Assembly: GCF_000789235.1 (NCBI RefSeq)
Contig: NZ_KN525716.1
Coordinates: 1,589,674 to 1,653,673, forward strand
Direction: 5' to 3'
DNA: 64,000 bases
Origin: Wocania ichthyoenteri Th78
Lineage (GTDB): Bacteria > Bacteroidota > Bacteroidia > Flavobacteriales > Flavobacteriaceae
Position numbers and translations under genes: made by a program
The notes under the pieces: generated by a model
Seen by the model: the letters and a program-made list of their open reading frames with translations, nothing else
The model's database searches: none
Told to the model about the DNA's origin: nothing
Shown: positions 15,680-25,076 of the stretch, one piece after another
How the letters are laid out: each line of letters starts with the position of its first letter
Position numbering within the stretch: position 1 is the stretch's first letter

Positions 15680-17938
15680 CTATTCATTGTCCTCTTTAAA
15701 TTTCTTCTTCTTACTTTTTCTTCCAAAAAGCCTTTTTAAAAACCCATCCCGTTTTTCTGGATTACAATCTAAATCGTTAATAACCTCTTGCGAAAAGCTT
15801 TCAAAATTACTTTTTGTAATGTCATCAAAATGAGCATCAGCATTCAACTTCTGATAAAATTTAGCGAAAATTGGTAATGCAGAATTAGCACCTTGCCCAA
15901 TTCCTGTAGATTTGAAGCCAATGCTATGGTTGTCATTCCCAACCCAAGTAACAGTTACCAAGTTTGGAGTGATACCAACAAACCACCCATCTTTATTATT
16001 TTGCGTGGTACCTGTTTTTCCAGCAATCTTGTTTTTAAGATAGTATGTTGAGCGTAATCTAGAGGCTGTCCCGCTATTAACAGTAGATTGCATAATTTTC
16101 AACAATACCTGTCTTGTATAATTACTGTAGGCAGGTGTTTCCATAATCTGTGGTTCAAAACTCGCAATGGTACGCCCTTCTTTATCTTCAATTTTGGTAA
16201 TGGCATACGGCGTTACACCTTTACTATTGTTCACATAACTGGCATAGGCACCTGTAAGTTCTCTTAAATTTATTTCTGCTACGCCTAAAGCTAACGAAGG
16301 TTGTTTAGGAAGTTCTTTGGAGATGCCTAATTTTTCAGCTTGTTCTATCACATTTTCAATACCCACTTTATTTAAAACTTTTACGGCTATGGTGTTGATT
16401 GAATTACTCAAAGCCTTTTCTAAATTATAATTTAAATGTGGATCTTCTTCTTTTCCTCCAGAATTGGTTGGCGTCCAATTATCAAAATCAGTATAAGTGA
16501 CTTCTTTCAATGAAAAATAAGTGCACGGTTTCATGCCGTTTTCAATAGCCGCCGTATAAACGAAAGGTTTAAAGGTAGAACCAACTTGACGTTCGCTTTG
16601 CGACACATGGTCGTATTTAAAATACCGATAATCAATACCACCAATATAGGCTTTTATGGCACCTGTTTGAGGTTCAATAGTAAGCATTCCAGTGTTTAAA
16701 AATTTTAAATAGTACTGTAAACTATCTATGGCCGAAATATTTTGAATGATATCACCCGTCCAGTTAAACAATTCCGTTTTTCGTTTTATTGAAAGAGAAT
16801 CCAATATTTGAACTTCTGTTAATCCTGCTTTTTGATAGGATTTATATTTAGGAAGATTTTTAATAGCAGTTTGAATAATGGTTTTATTTGAATTCCACGG
16901 TGCTGTTTTTCCAAAAGATTTTTCGTGAATACTTTGCAAATCCGTGAGATGTTCTTGCATTGCTTTTTCTGCAAGGAATTGCATGGTTGAATCTAATGTA
17001 GTATGAACAATCAAACCATCTCTATATAAATCATAAAAGCTCCCATCTGGTTTTTTGATAGAATCCAAAATGGCTGTTAATTCCTTTTTTACTTGAGTAC
17101 GAAAATAAGGTGCCAAACCCACATCATGATTAAAGGACTTGTAATCTAAAACAACATTTTTATTTTTAAGAACATCTACAGAATCTTGCGAAATATAACC
17201 GTATTTAAGCATTTGCTGAAACACAACATTCCGTCGTGATTGGCTACGTTCTAAATTAATTCTTGGATTGAAATAGGTGGTTGCTTTTAAAGTACCAACC
17301 AAAGTAGCTGCTTCGGAACAGGTTAATTCTGAAGCTGGTTTATTGAAAAATTTTCGCGCAGCACTTTCAATACCATAAGTATTATCCGGAAACGGAACGG
17401 TATTAAAATATAACGTCAAGATTTCGTTTTTAGAGTATAACTCTTCAATACGTTTGGCAATAATTGACTCCTTAAGTTTATTGATTAGCATACTGAACAT
17501 AAAATAATCTTTACGCCCGAATAAATTTTTGGCTAATTGAAGTGTAATGGTGCTTCCGCCACCGGCTGATTTATCTCGAAGAATAATGCTTTTAACAAAC
17601 ACGCGCATTAAACTCACATTATCGATTCCGTCGTGTTCGTAAAAACGCACATCTTCGGTTGCTACAAGTGCGTCAATTAAGTGTTGCGGAAAATCATGAA
17701 ACTCTAAAGGTTGCCTATCGTAAATATAATATTTACCAATTAAAGCACCGTCTTTATCCAGCACTTGGGTGGCTTCTTCTTGTTTAATAGAACTCAGTTC
17801 GATTGTATTGGGCAGTTTGCCAAAAGCACCGAGATAAATACTTATATAAAGGACAACAAAAAAGGCAATAATAGAAGCAAAACCAATCAAGCTCCATTTT
17901 ACCCATTTATTTTTTAACATTTTTGAAATCCACTTCAT
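15680..17938 (-). CDS. Class A penicillin-binding protein (PBP1A-type)
   Basis: A bifunctional peptidoglycan synthase of 752 residues: transglycosylase (GT51) and DD-transpeptidase. One N-terminal membrane segment (about 16-38) anchors it in the inner membrane. GT51 motif ATEDVRFYEHDG holds the catalytic Glu95, and GGSTITLQLAKNLF follows. The transpeptidase has STFKPFVY (SxxK), SNSINT (SxN) and GKTGTTQ (KTG). A lysine/acid-rich C-terminal tail closes it. It lies 52 bases downstream of hflX on the same strand. Confidence 0.95.
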   Translation of the reverse strand: MKWISKMLKNKWVKWSLIGFASIIAFFVVLYISIYLGAFGKLPNTIELSSIKQEEATQVLDKDGALIGKYYIYDRQPLEFHDFPQHLIDALVATEDVRFYEHDGIDNVSLMRVFVKSIILRDKSAGGGSTITLQLAKNLFGRKDYFMFSMLINKLKESIIAKRIEELYSKNEILTLYFNTVPFPDNTYGIESAARKFFNKPASELTCSEAATLVGTLKATTYFNPRINLERSQSRRNVVFQQMLKYGYISQDSVDVLKNKNVVLDYKSFNHDVGLAPYFRTQVKKELTAILDSIKKPDGSFYDLYRDGLIVHTTLDSTMQFLAEKAMQEHLTDLQSIHEKSFGKTAPWNSNKTIIQTAIKNLPKYKSYQKAGLTEVQILDSLSIKRKTELFNWTGDIIQNISAIDSLQYYLKFLNTGMLTIEPQTGAIKAYIGGIDYRYFKYDHVSQSERQVGSTFKPFVYTAAIENGMKPCTYFSLKEVTYTDFDNWTPTNSGGKEEDPHLNYNLEKALSNSINTIAVKVLNKVGIENVIEQAEKLGISKELPKQPSLALGVAEINLRELTGAYASYVNNSKGVTPYAITKIEDKEGRTIASFEPQIMETPAYSNYTRQVLLKIMQSTVNSGTASRLRSTYYLKNKIAGKTGTTQNNKDGWFVGITPNLVTVTWVGNDNHSIGFKSTGIGQGANSALPIFAKFYQKLNADAHFDDITKSNFESFSQEVINDLDCNPEKRDGFLKRLFGRKSKKKKFKEDNE

Positions 17939-17990
17939 AATTGAAAATCCCGATACATTACATTTGGAGTATTATTCAAAATAGTATATA

Positions 17991-19202
17991 TTAATTATCT
18001 TCTTCATAATCGGGATAAAGAAAATGATTATAAGGAAAACGTGTCACGTGAATTTCTCGAACTTCATCATAAACACGTTTTTTAAAATCTTCTAAATTCT
18101 GTTTATTTAGTGCAGAGATAAATAAGGCGTTATTGCCTACTTTGTTCATCCAAGTTTTTTTCCACTCTTCTAAACTGTAATGTGCTTCGGTTCTTTCGGC
18201 AATTAAATCGGTATCATCAAAAGGTTCAGCCTCGTAAGCATCTATCTTGTTAAACACCATAATAATTGGTTTGTCACCACTTTTTATTTCGCCCAAAATT
18301 TTCTCTACAGAAGCGATATGTTCTTCAAAATTAGGGTGTGAAATATCTACAACGTGAAGTAATAAATCGGCTTCTCTAACCTCATCTAAAGTGCTTTTAA
18401 AGCTATCAACTAACTGTGTTGGTAGTTTTCTTATAAACCCAACGGTATCGCTTAATAAAAAAGGTAAATTTTGAATAACTACTTTTCTAACGGTAGTATC
18501 AAGTGTTGCAAATAGCTTATTTTCAGCAAATACGTCACTCTTACTAATCACATTCATTAAAGTCGATTTCCCAACGTTGGTATAGCCAACAAGAGCTACA
18601 CGTACCATTTTACCACGATTTCCCCGTTGTACCGCCATTTGTTTATCGATAGTTTTTATGCGTTCTTTTAGTAAAGCGATTTTATCGCGCACAATACGTC
18701 TATCAGTCTCAATTTCAGTCTCTCCTGGCCCACGCATTCCAATACCTCCTTTTTGTCGCTCAAGATGTGTCCACATCCCTCTTAATCGAGGCAATAAATA
18801 TTCACATTGTGCTAATTCTACTTGCGTTCTAGCATAACTTGTTTGGGCGCGTTGTGCAAAAATATCGAGGATTAAATTTGTTCGGTCTAATACTTTACAA
18901 TTAAGAATTTTACTAATATTTCGTTCTTGCGCTGCAGACAATTCGTCATCAAAAATAGCGGTACCGATATCATTCTCTTCAATAAAAATGCGCACATCTT
19001 CCATCTTACCAGTTCCTATAAAGGTTTTAGGATTTGGCATTTCCATTTTTTGAGTAAAGCGTTTTATAGCATATCCACCAGCAGTAAAGGTTAAAAACTC
19101 AAGTTCATCTAAATATTCTTTAGACTTTTCTTCGTTTTGGTCTTTAGTAATAACACCTATTAAAACAGCTCTTTCTAAGTTAAGATCTTTCTCTTCTATC
19201 AT
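17991..19202 (-). CDS. hflX: Ribosome-associated GTPase HflX
   Basis: HflX splits or rescues stalled 70S ribosomes, notably in heat stress. The 403-residue protein has the N-terminal HflX domain with FIGTGKMEDV, the glycine-rich linker GGIGMRGPGETEIETDRR, and the G domain: GYTNVGKST (G1), DTVGF (G3) and NKID (G4). Its start codon is 4 bp after a TAnnTTTG element, pointing to leaderless transcription, and it is divergent from the 19265 gene. Confidence 0.95.
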   Translation of the reverse strand: MIEEKDLNLERAVLIGVITKDQNEEKSKEYLDELEFLTFTAGGYAIKRFTQKMEMPNPKTFIGTGKMEDVRIFIEENDIGTAIFDDELSAAQERNISKILNCKVLDRTNLILDIFAQRAQTSYARTQVELAQCEYLLPRLRGMWTHLERQKGGIGMRGPGETEIETDRRIVRDKIALLKERIKTIDKQMAVQRGNRGKMVRVALVGYTNVGKSTLMNVISKSDVFAENKLFATLDTTVRKVVIQNLPFLLSDTVGFIRKLPTQLVDSFKSTLDEVREADLLLHVVDISHPNFEEHIASVEKILGEIKSGDKPIIMVFNKIDAYEAEPFDDTDLIAERTEAHYSLEEWKKTWMNKVGNNALFISALNKQNLEDFKKRVYDEVREIHVTRFPYNHFLYPDYEEDN

Positions 19203-19206
19203 ATTG

Positions 19207-19214
19207 CAAAGTTA
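19207..19214 (-). promoter_or_regulatory. -7 element directly before hflX (leaderless promoter)
   Basis: Minus-strand TAACTTTG followed by CAAT and the ATG. The 4-bp gap equals that at thiL, panD and 19265. Confidence 0.6.
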
Positions 19215-19252
19215 CGTAATTGCTGTGATTTTAATTTTAATATTTTTAACCC

Positions 19253-19260
19253 TATTTTTG
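19253..19260 (+). promoter_or_regulatory. -7 element directly before the 19265 gene (leaderless promoter)
   Basis: TATTTTTG, then ATGT, then the ATG at 19265. Only 62 bases separate this gene from the divergent hflX start, so the two promoters share a compact region. Confidence 0.6.
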
Positions 19261-19264
19261 ATGT

Positions 19265-20233
19265 ATGACTGACACTTTTGAAGACATTCCCATAAGACAT
19301 AATATGCAAACTATTGCCTTTTATAATCTTGAAAATTTATTTGATTTAAACAACAACAAACATACAAACGATAATGATTTTTTACCAACATCAGTTAAAA
19401 AATGGACATCAAAGCGCTACAATAATAAGCTTAGAAAATTAGGGTTTGCTATTTCGAATATTGGACGAAAGGAAACAGGGAAACATCCTGCTATTGTTGG
19501 ATTATGCGAAGTTGAAAATGCTAAAGTTATTGAAGATTTGTTAGCTTCAAAATATTTAGAAAGCCACAATTATAGTTATGTGCATTACGACTCTTTAGAC
19601 GAACGAGGTATTGATGTGGCTTTACTTTACGATGTTAATATGTTTGAAGTTTCTAATTCTGAAACGTTTACTATTAGCCTAATAGATGATGATGGCTTGC
19701 CAGATTATACCCGAGATATTTTGTTAGTTTATGGCTTGCTTGACGGCGAAAAAGTTCATGTTATTGTCAATCATTGGTCATCGAGACGAGAAGGCGAAAA
19801 AGAAACAGAATTTAAACGGATGGCATCTTCAAATAAAGTAGGCGAAATTATAACCGCTTTACGATTAGAAAATGATAATGCCAAAATTATTGTCATTGGT
19901 GATTTTAATGACGACCCACATAGTAATAGTATTAAGCAGTTAGTTAACGGTTTTAATTTATTTAACCCAATGGAAACATTGCGTTCTTTTACACGAGGGA
20001 CAACAAAACATAATAGGCAATGGAACTTATTTGATCAAGTTTTGATTTCGACAAACTTTTTTAAAACCTCTGATAATTTCTTTGAATATTATACTGCCAA
20101 TATTTTTGATGAAGATTTTTTAAAACTTTTTAATGGCAAGTTTAAAGGCTCTCCTTTTAGAACTTATATTGGTAAAAGATATCAAGGTGGTTATAGCGAT
20201 CATTTTCCTGTGTATGTTGTTTTAAAGAAGTAG
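19265..20233 (+). CDS. Endonuclease/exonuclease/phosphatase family protein (cytoplasmic)
   Basis: A 322-residue member of the metal-dependent EEP (DNase I-like) fold. Catalytic motifs in order: AFYNLENLFD (metal-site Asn), LCEVEN (Glu), VNHWSSRR (His), IGDFNDDP (Asp/Asn), and YSDHFPVYV (Asp-His) at the C-terminus. No signal peptide is seen, unlike its paralogue at 25077. It may act on nucleic acid or phosphate esters inside the cell. Its stop abuts the stop of the convergent gene at 20234. Confidence 0.88.
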   Translation: MTDTFEDIPIRHNMQTIAFYNLENLFDLNNNKHTNDNDFLPTSVKKWTSKRYNNKLRKLGFAISNIGRKETGKHPAIVGLCEVENAKVIEDLLASKYLESHNYSYVHYDSLDERGIDVALLYDVNMFEVSNSETFTISLIDDDGLPDYTRDILLVYGLLDGEKVHVIVNHWSSRREGEKETEFKRMASSNKVGEIITALRLENDNAKIIVIGDFNDDPHSNSIKQLVNGFNLFNPMETLRSFTRGTTKHNRQWNLFDQVLISTNFFKTSDNFFEYYTANIFDEDFLKLFNGKFKGSPFRTYIGKRYQGGYSDHFPVYVVLKK

Positions 20234-20611
20234 TTATACAGCTTGAAACATAACATAAGCCAAACCTAAAGCAACAAAGGGCAAAGTCCAAAGTAGCCAA
20301 ATATTAGTCTGTGGTTTTTTCTTTTTAACCATTTTTGCGTTTATCATCATACGTTTTTTACCTGTGTATTGTATCCAGTTTTTAAAATGAATCCCAATAG
20401 ATCCCATAATAAATAATATCCACGCACTTGTACTCGACATCGTATCAGTATGCATTTGATTAAAAAAAGCTGCGAAAAAACAACCCAACAAGAACACTAA
20501 ACTTATTTGAAGTACAGATACATAAACTAACGCAATGCTATTTGCTTTTTGCCTATATCGCTTTTTATAAAACGAAAATATGGAATAGTAAAATTGATCG
20601 AAAACCGTCAT
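20234..20611 (-). CDS. Small integral membrane protein, unknown function
   Basis: A 125-residue protein with three hydrophobic segments (about 27-48, 62-78 and 103-122), separated by a Lys-rich loop KMVKKKK. No recognised motif. It is 43 bases downstream of the DUF5689 gene on the same strand and may belong to that transcript. Function not recognised. Confidence 0.65.
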   Translation of the reverse strand: MTVFDQFYYSIFSFYKKRYRQKANSIALVYVSVLQISLVFLLGCFFAAFFNQMHTDTMSSTSAWILFIMGSIGIHFKNWIQYTGKKRMMINAKMVKKKKPQTNIWLLWTLPFVALGLAYVMFQAV

Positions 20612-20654
20612 TTGGCGAATTTAATGTTTTCTTAATGACTTTCTACTATTTTAA

Positions 20655-22091
20655 TTACTCTTCATAATCCACACTAATATCATCCAATTCATAAACCCCA
20701 TCAAAAGTATCTTGTCCGCTTCCCGTGTATTTGAATGCGATATGCATAGTGCCCGTTGCACAGGATAAATCGACACTTCCAGAATTAAACCATGGCACAA
20801 ACGAATCGGTATCTTTCACCACATAAGCCGCAGATAATACACCCCAAGTTGCTGTGGTAATATTAGCTTCATTTCCATCCCAATCAAGCGAATACAGCAC
20901 CTCCATAAAACTACTATCTGCTAAACTATTTGATGTTTTAAAACGCAATGTTATACCTTCATGCGCATCTAAATTTATAGGTGGGGTTATTAACCAACCA
21001 ATGCTACTATCATCTCCAGAACTAGCGGGTTGAAACCTCGCAGAACGCCCCAAAGAGGCATTTGATGATGTTGACGAATACCCTTCCCAAGCTACTGTAC
21101 CTGCTTCAATATAATTTGTCCAACCAACAATTTCTATGGGTTTATTGTTTTTTTGAGGCTCAAAATCTTCCATAAATAAATTTCCTGTCCCTACCGTTGC
21201 TGCTAAACCACAAGTTAATTCCATAGGATCGCAACGTTCTGTACTTTCAAAATTAACAGCCTCAGAACTATTAATGATTATCACGCTAAAATCGTCTCTA
21301 AAATCTCTACTAAATATTCCTGTTACACTTCCTTTTCCTTGTGGTACAATAAGCGATTTAAAGTCTGAAAACGTACTGGTTTGCATAATCATAGAAATAC
21401 CCGAATCACAACTTTCTAATAATCGGAATCCGTCAAACTCATCAAAAGATTCACTGGCGTAAGTAGCTCCTAATTCAAACCTATTTAATTGCATGTTTTC
21501 TAACTGAATTAAGGTGTTTTCATCAGCTTCAGTTAAATCTGCTAAACCAACAATTTTGGGTGATATTTCGGCAACTTCATTACTTCTAATAACAATCTCT
21601 TTATATTCCGAAGCTTGAATCTGTTTTACATCAACCGCATCGCCTTTTCCAATGGTAATAACACCACTAGTTTCACCAATGGTTAATCCGTTCATTTTTA
21701 CATACACTTTTTGACCAAATTGATAGGTATCTGATAAACTACTTACATTTATATCTACCTTAAAACCGAGTCTGGGGTCATTATCGGGGTTATTATCATC
21801 TGTTTTATTTTGAATAATGAGTTCTTCAAAAAAGTTCCCCGATTTATCTGATGACACCACATAGCCTTCAATATAAACATCATCATTTATTATTACTGTT
21901 GTGTTGCCACCATTTACAGCTTGTTCATAAAGCGATTTAATAGCTTTAAACGTGGTGATTTTTTCTTGCGGAATATCAGGATTTGTTATTGAAATATCCG
22001 GCACACCATAATCGTCGTCTTTTACACAAGACGCTACAGTCAAAAACATCAATATAAAACCAAATACTGTTTTGTTAATATTATTCTTCAT
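20655..22091 (-). CDS. DUF5689 domain lipoprotein with C-terminal choice-of-anchor J-like domain
   Basis: A 478-residue exported lipoprotein; I choose the ATG at 22091, since an in-frame ATG at 22112 only adds residues before the signal peptide. The lipobox is TVASC. Residues about 35-260 form a DUF5689 region (ITTFKAIKSLYEQ, VYIEGYVVSSDKSGNFF, TIGETSGVITIG) with OB-fold character; the C-terminal part (NLFMEDFEPQKNNKP to the acidic end) looks like a jelly-roll of the choice-of-anchor J type. It sits 62 bases after the TonB receptor and likely cooperates with it as surface partner. Confidence 0.8.
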   Translation of the reverse strand: MKNNINKTVFGFILMFLTVASCVKDDDYGVPDISITNPDIPQEKITTFKAIKSLYEQAVNGGNTTVIINDDVYIEGYVVSSDKSGNFFEELIIQNKTDDNNPDNDPRLGFKVDINVSSLSDTYQFGQKVYVKMNGLTIGETSGVITIGKGDAVDVKQIQASEYKEIVIRSNEVAEISPKIVGLADLTEADENTLIQLENMQLNRFELGATYASESFDEFDGFRLLESCDSGISMIMQTSTFSDFKSLIVPQGKGSVTGIFSRDFRDDFSVIIINSSEAVNFESTERCDPMELTCGLAATVGTGNLFMEDFEPQKNNKPIEIVGWTNYIEAGTVAWEGYSSTSSNASLGRSARFQPASSGDDSSIGWLITPPINLDAHEGITLRFKTSNSLADSSFMEVLYSLDWDGNEANITTATWGVLSAAYVVKDTDSFVPWFNSGSVDLSCATGTMHIAFKYTGSGQDTFDGVYELDDISVDYEE

Positions 22092-22114
22092 CCTTTTTAT
22101 TTTTAGATTCATTT

Positions 22115-22141
22115 AGGTTTCGACTGCGCTCAACCTGACAA
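22115..22141 (+). repeat. Short hairpin repeat TTTCGACTGCGCTCAA, copy A
   Basis: AGGTT and AACCT flank the loop TCGACTGCGCTC, then GACAA. A second copy at 47240-47266 has the same loop but ACCTT/AAGGT as stem. It lies between the TonB receptor and DUF5689 genes. Confidence 0.65.
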
Positions 22142-22153
22142 ATCGTTTGCGTT

Positions 22154-24955
22154 TTAAAACCTTAAATTCAAATTTAAAAAATACGTTGTCCCTCTTCCAT
22201 ACCAGTATTTTGGACCAAAAACTGGAGTTTCCAATGCTTTATCATCACGCAGTTCTCTAAAATTGGCATTTCTACCTTGTTCAAAACCACCTGTTTTATA
22301 TACTTCATCTAAAAGATTATTAACGCTTGCAAAAAGCCCAACGTAATATTTGCCTATTTTCCATGATTTCCCGCCTACTAAATTCACCACCATATAATCA
22401 TCAAAACGTTCTTGCTTTAAAAGTGTTCTTGCTAAATCTTCATCATAATCGTTAAAAACATTGCCATCAAAATCGGTTGTAAAGTTTGATGAGCGTGTTA
22501 GCGGACTCACATCAATATACGTATTTGAGAAAAAATTTGCCGTGGCACCAAACCACCAAAAATCAGGGTCTCGATACTCAAATCCTACCGAATACGCATT
22601 TTGCGGACCAGAAGCTAACTTATAATTCTTTAATTTTGATTGTCCAAAATCTTTAAACCCATCAACAAACCCAGCAGCTATAGCATCGGCATCAGGTTCT
22701 GTGGACAAAAACAAATTGGGGTTATTATCATAAGTAAACTGCCCTACAGCAGCAGCGCCTTTTAATTTAATAGTTGATGTCACTTGAGCTTCAACACCAA
22801 TTTCGGCTCCTAAATGTTTTTTATTTATACCCTGTAAAATTTCCTGTACAAATGCGGTATTATCGCCACCAATACCATCGGCAAAAAAGAATGAAATTTC
22901 ACTAGCATCAGTAATTTTTGCAAAATATCCTGTTAATTTTGCTTTCACTATAGAAGAACGAAAAATATAGCTCGCATCTACAGAAGCTACTTTTTCTTCT
23001 AAGATATTAGGTACTACATTATGATTTTCTCTAGAATTTGAAAAAGTATTTTGAATTGATGGTGCTCTCGAGATATATCCTGCATTAACATCAAACACAT
23101 GTTTACCTGTTAGCTTATAAGTAGCGCCTGCTTTAGCTCCAAATCCTGTAAATGTAAGCTGTTCGCCTTTACCAAAAGAATTATCTGGGAAACCTCCGTT
23201 TTGGTAAATACCTTCTCTTTGGTATTGCGTATTTTTTATACTCCCTGAAACATAAAAATCTAGTGTTTTATAATTAAATTGAGCTTGTGCATAAGCACTT
23301 AATTCATTAGCAAAAATGTTGTAATGGTATTTAAATTTATCCCCTTCAGATACCATTCGATTTGGATTTAACAAATCGTTTTGAGCCTCATTTATTTCAG
23401 TGGCAAACCCATCAATATCTAAATAGGTTTGTGCGCCTAAGAGATCTAAAACCTCAGCAAAATTCTCGGACTTTAAGCTTTTAAAATTAATACCTGCGTT
23501 TATCAGAATGTGGTCGTTAATTTCGGTGTTTAAAATAGAATTTATGGTTAATTGTGAGTCATCCACCCGGTCTTCATAAAGTGCATAAATAGCATTTCCT
23601 CCATTTTGAGCATTATTAATATTAGCACTATACATGGCATTCCAATTGATTTGACCTTCATTTTGAAATGTTTTTAAAGCATTGTATGCAAATTGCAAAT
23701 CATTTGGAAAATTACGTTCAAAATAACTGGGTAATTTTTGATAATACGTAGGGCTTGGGTTTGCACCACCACCTTGCGGAAACCCATTAACCAAATCGGT
23801 GCCATTATAATCCAATCGGCTGTTGCCTAATTTTCCAAATTGGTAGCCAATGTTTGTATTTATAGCTGTTTTACTATTCAAATCCCAATAATGATTTAAC
23901 ATCACAATAGCTTCGTTCACCTCCTTAATTCTAGAATTTCGTTTTTCACCGTTTTGCCAACCCCAATATTCATTGTATTTAATATCTTTTAAATCGTAAA
24001 TTTCTTGGGTGTTAGGTGACGATTTGCCACGTCTGTTTGGCGTGTAAATAGCAGTTACATTCAAACTATGTGCATCATTAATTTTCTTTTCCGCGGAAGC
24101 GAAAAATGAATTAGAATTATAGCTTGTTGCATCTTGATAGCCTTCATTACCCCAGCGCCTCCCAATAGAAATAGTATATGCCCAATTGTTTTTTAATAGG
24201 CCAGAAGCATAGGTTGCCATGACCCTATTGGTATAACTTCGGTTAGATGACGAGTATGTTATTCTACCTCCAGGTCTTGCTTCGGAAGCTCTTACATTAA
24301 TATTTGTTGTACCCAAAATACCTCCAAAATTATAGTTTGATGGTCTTAAACCCCATGTAAGCTCTTGATTTCTTAACACATCATTAATTCCTCCCCAATT
24401 ACTCCATTGCGGTCTTCCGTTGTAAATTTTATTCATTTCTATACCATTAATGAGTATAGATCCATTTTTAGAATCTAAGCCCCTAACCCGAAAAAACGAG
24501 GAGCTAAATTCAAACGCTGCAGTACGTTGAAATACATCTAGTGACGATGCCAATAATCCCGAAATATTATCTGCACCACTCGTGTCGTCGTTTAACTCAT
24601 CATCAGAAAGTGTTATTGTAAATAGGTTTCGTGAAGCGGTATCCACTTCCAAAGTCATATCTGTGATATTCACCGTTTGGTTTTCATTTACAACTATCGG
24701 GTAACGCTTTGTAATATATCCCGTTTTAGAAATCCTTAAAATTTGTTCACCTAAAGGCACATTATTATTAAATATAAATTCGCCTAATAAACTTGTTTGT
24801 GTAGTTTGATTTGTTTCTTCAATGGTAATCGTTACTTCAGGTATGGGATCAAAAGAAATACCATCCACAACACTCCCCTTAATAATAGTTTGTTGCGAAA
24901 AAGCAGTTAAAATTGAAAAAAATCCGAATAAAAAAATGAGGGTTATTCTATTCAT
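22154..24955 (-). CDS. TonB-dependent receptor (DUF5689-linked)
   Basis: A 933-residue outer-membrane receptor. Signal peptide to about residue 20, then a carboxypeptidase-regulatory-like domain (GSVVDGISFDPIPEVTITIE, ending about 100), a plug with FFRVRGLDSKNGSILING and PQWSNWGG, and a long barrel ending in aromatic LNLNLRF. It shares the WSNWxG plug feature with the receptor at 26720. Linkage to a DUF5689 lipoprotein and EEP-type phosphoesterases suggests nucleic-acid or phosphate-ester breakdown products as substrate; this is inference. It is transcribed divergently from the secreted EEP gene. Confidence 0.9.
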   Translation of the reverse strand: MNRITLIFLFGFFSILTAFSQQTIIKGSVVDGISFDPIPEVTITIEETNQTTQTSLLGEFIFNNNVPLGEQILRISKTGYITKRYPIVVNENQTVNITDMTLEVDTASRNLFTITLSDDELNDDTSGADNISGLLASSLDVFQRTAAFEFSSSFFRVRGLDSKNGSILINGIEMNKIYNGRPQWSNWGGINDVLRNQELTWGLRPSNYNFGGILGTTNINVRASEARPGGRITYSSSNRSYTNRVMATYASGLLKNNWAYTISIGRRWGNEGYQDATSYNSNSFFASAEKKINDAHSLNVTAIYTPNRRGKSSPNTQEIYDLKDIKYNEYWGWQNGEKRNSRIKEVNEAIVMLNHYWDLNSKTAINTNIGYQFGKLGNSRLDYNGTDLVNGFPQGGGANPSPTYYQKLPSYFERNFPNDLQFAYNALKTFQNEGQINWNAMYSANINNAQNGGNAIYALYEDRVDDSQLTINSILNTEINDHILINAGINFKSLKSENFAEVLDLLGAQTYLDIDGFATEINEAQNDLLNPNRMVSEGDKFKYHYNIFANELSAYAQAQFNYKTLDFYVSGSIKNTQYQREGIYQNGGFPDNSFGKGEQLTFTGFGAKAGATYKLTGKHVFDVNAGYISRAPSIQNTFSNSRENHNVVPNILEEKVASVDASYIFRSSIVKAKLTGYFAKITDASEISFFFADGIGGDNTAFVQEILQGINKKHLGAEIGVEAQVTSTIKLKGAAAVGQFTYDNNPNLFLSTEPDADAIAAGFVDGFKDFGQSKLKNYKLASGPQNAYSVGFEYRDPDFWWFGATANFFSNTYIDVSPLTRSSNFTTDFDGNVFNDYDEDLARTLLKQERFDDYMVVNLVGGKSWKIGKYYVGLFASVNNLLDEVYKTGGFEQGRNANFRELRDDKALETPVFGPKYWYGRGTTYFLNLNLRF

Positions 24956-25024
24956 AATTATCTTTAAGACACCAATAATAAGAAAAAGTAACTATTTGTT
25001 TTTAAATTTTTTACATCGCCATAA

Positions 25025-25032
25025 TAACTTTG
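25025..25032 (+). promoter_or_regulatory. Candidate -7 element for the secreted EEP gene
   Basis: TAACTTTG matches TAnnTTTG 44 bases before the ATG at 25077. The nearest TTG (24996-24998) is 26 bases upstream, longer than normal. Confidence 0.35.
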
Positions 25033-25076
25033 GCTTAGGTTTTGTATTATTACAAAGCAACTAGTTAGTTATTAAA

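Noticed and set aside
22154-24955. SusC of a polysaccharide utilisation locus
   Set aside because: No SusD-like gene, glycoside hydrolase or sugar regulator is nearby; the partner is a DUF5689 lipoprotein.
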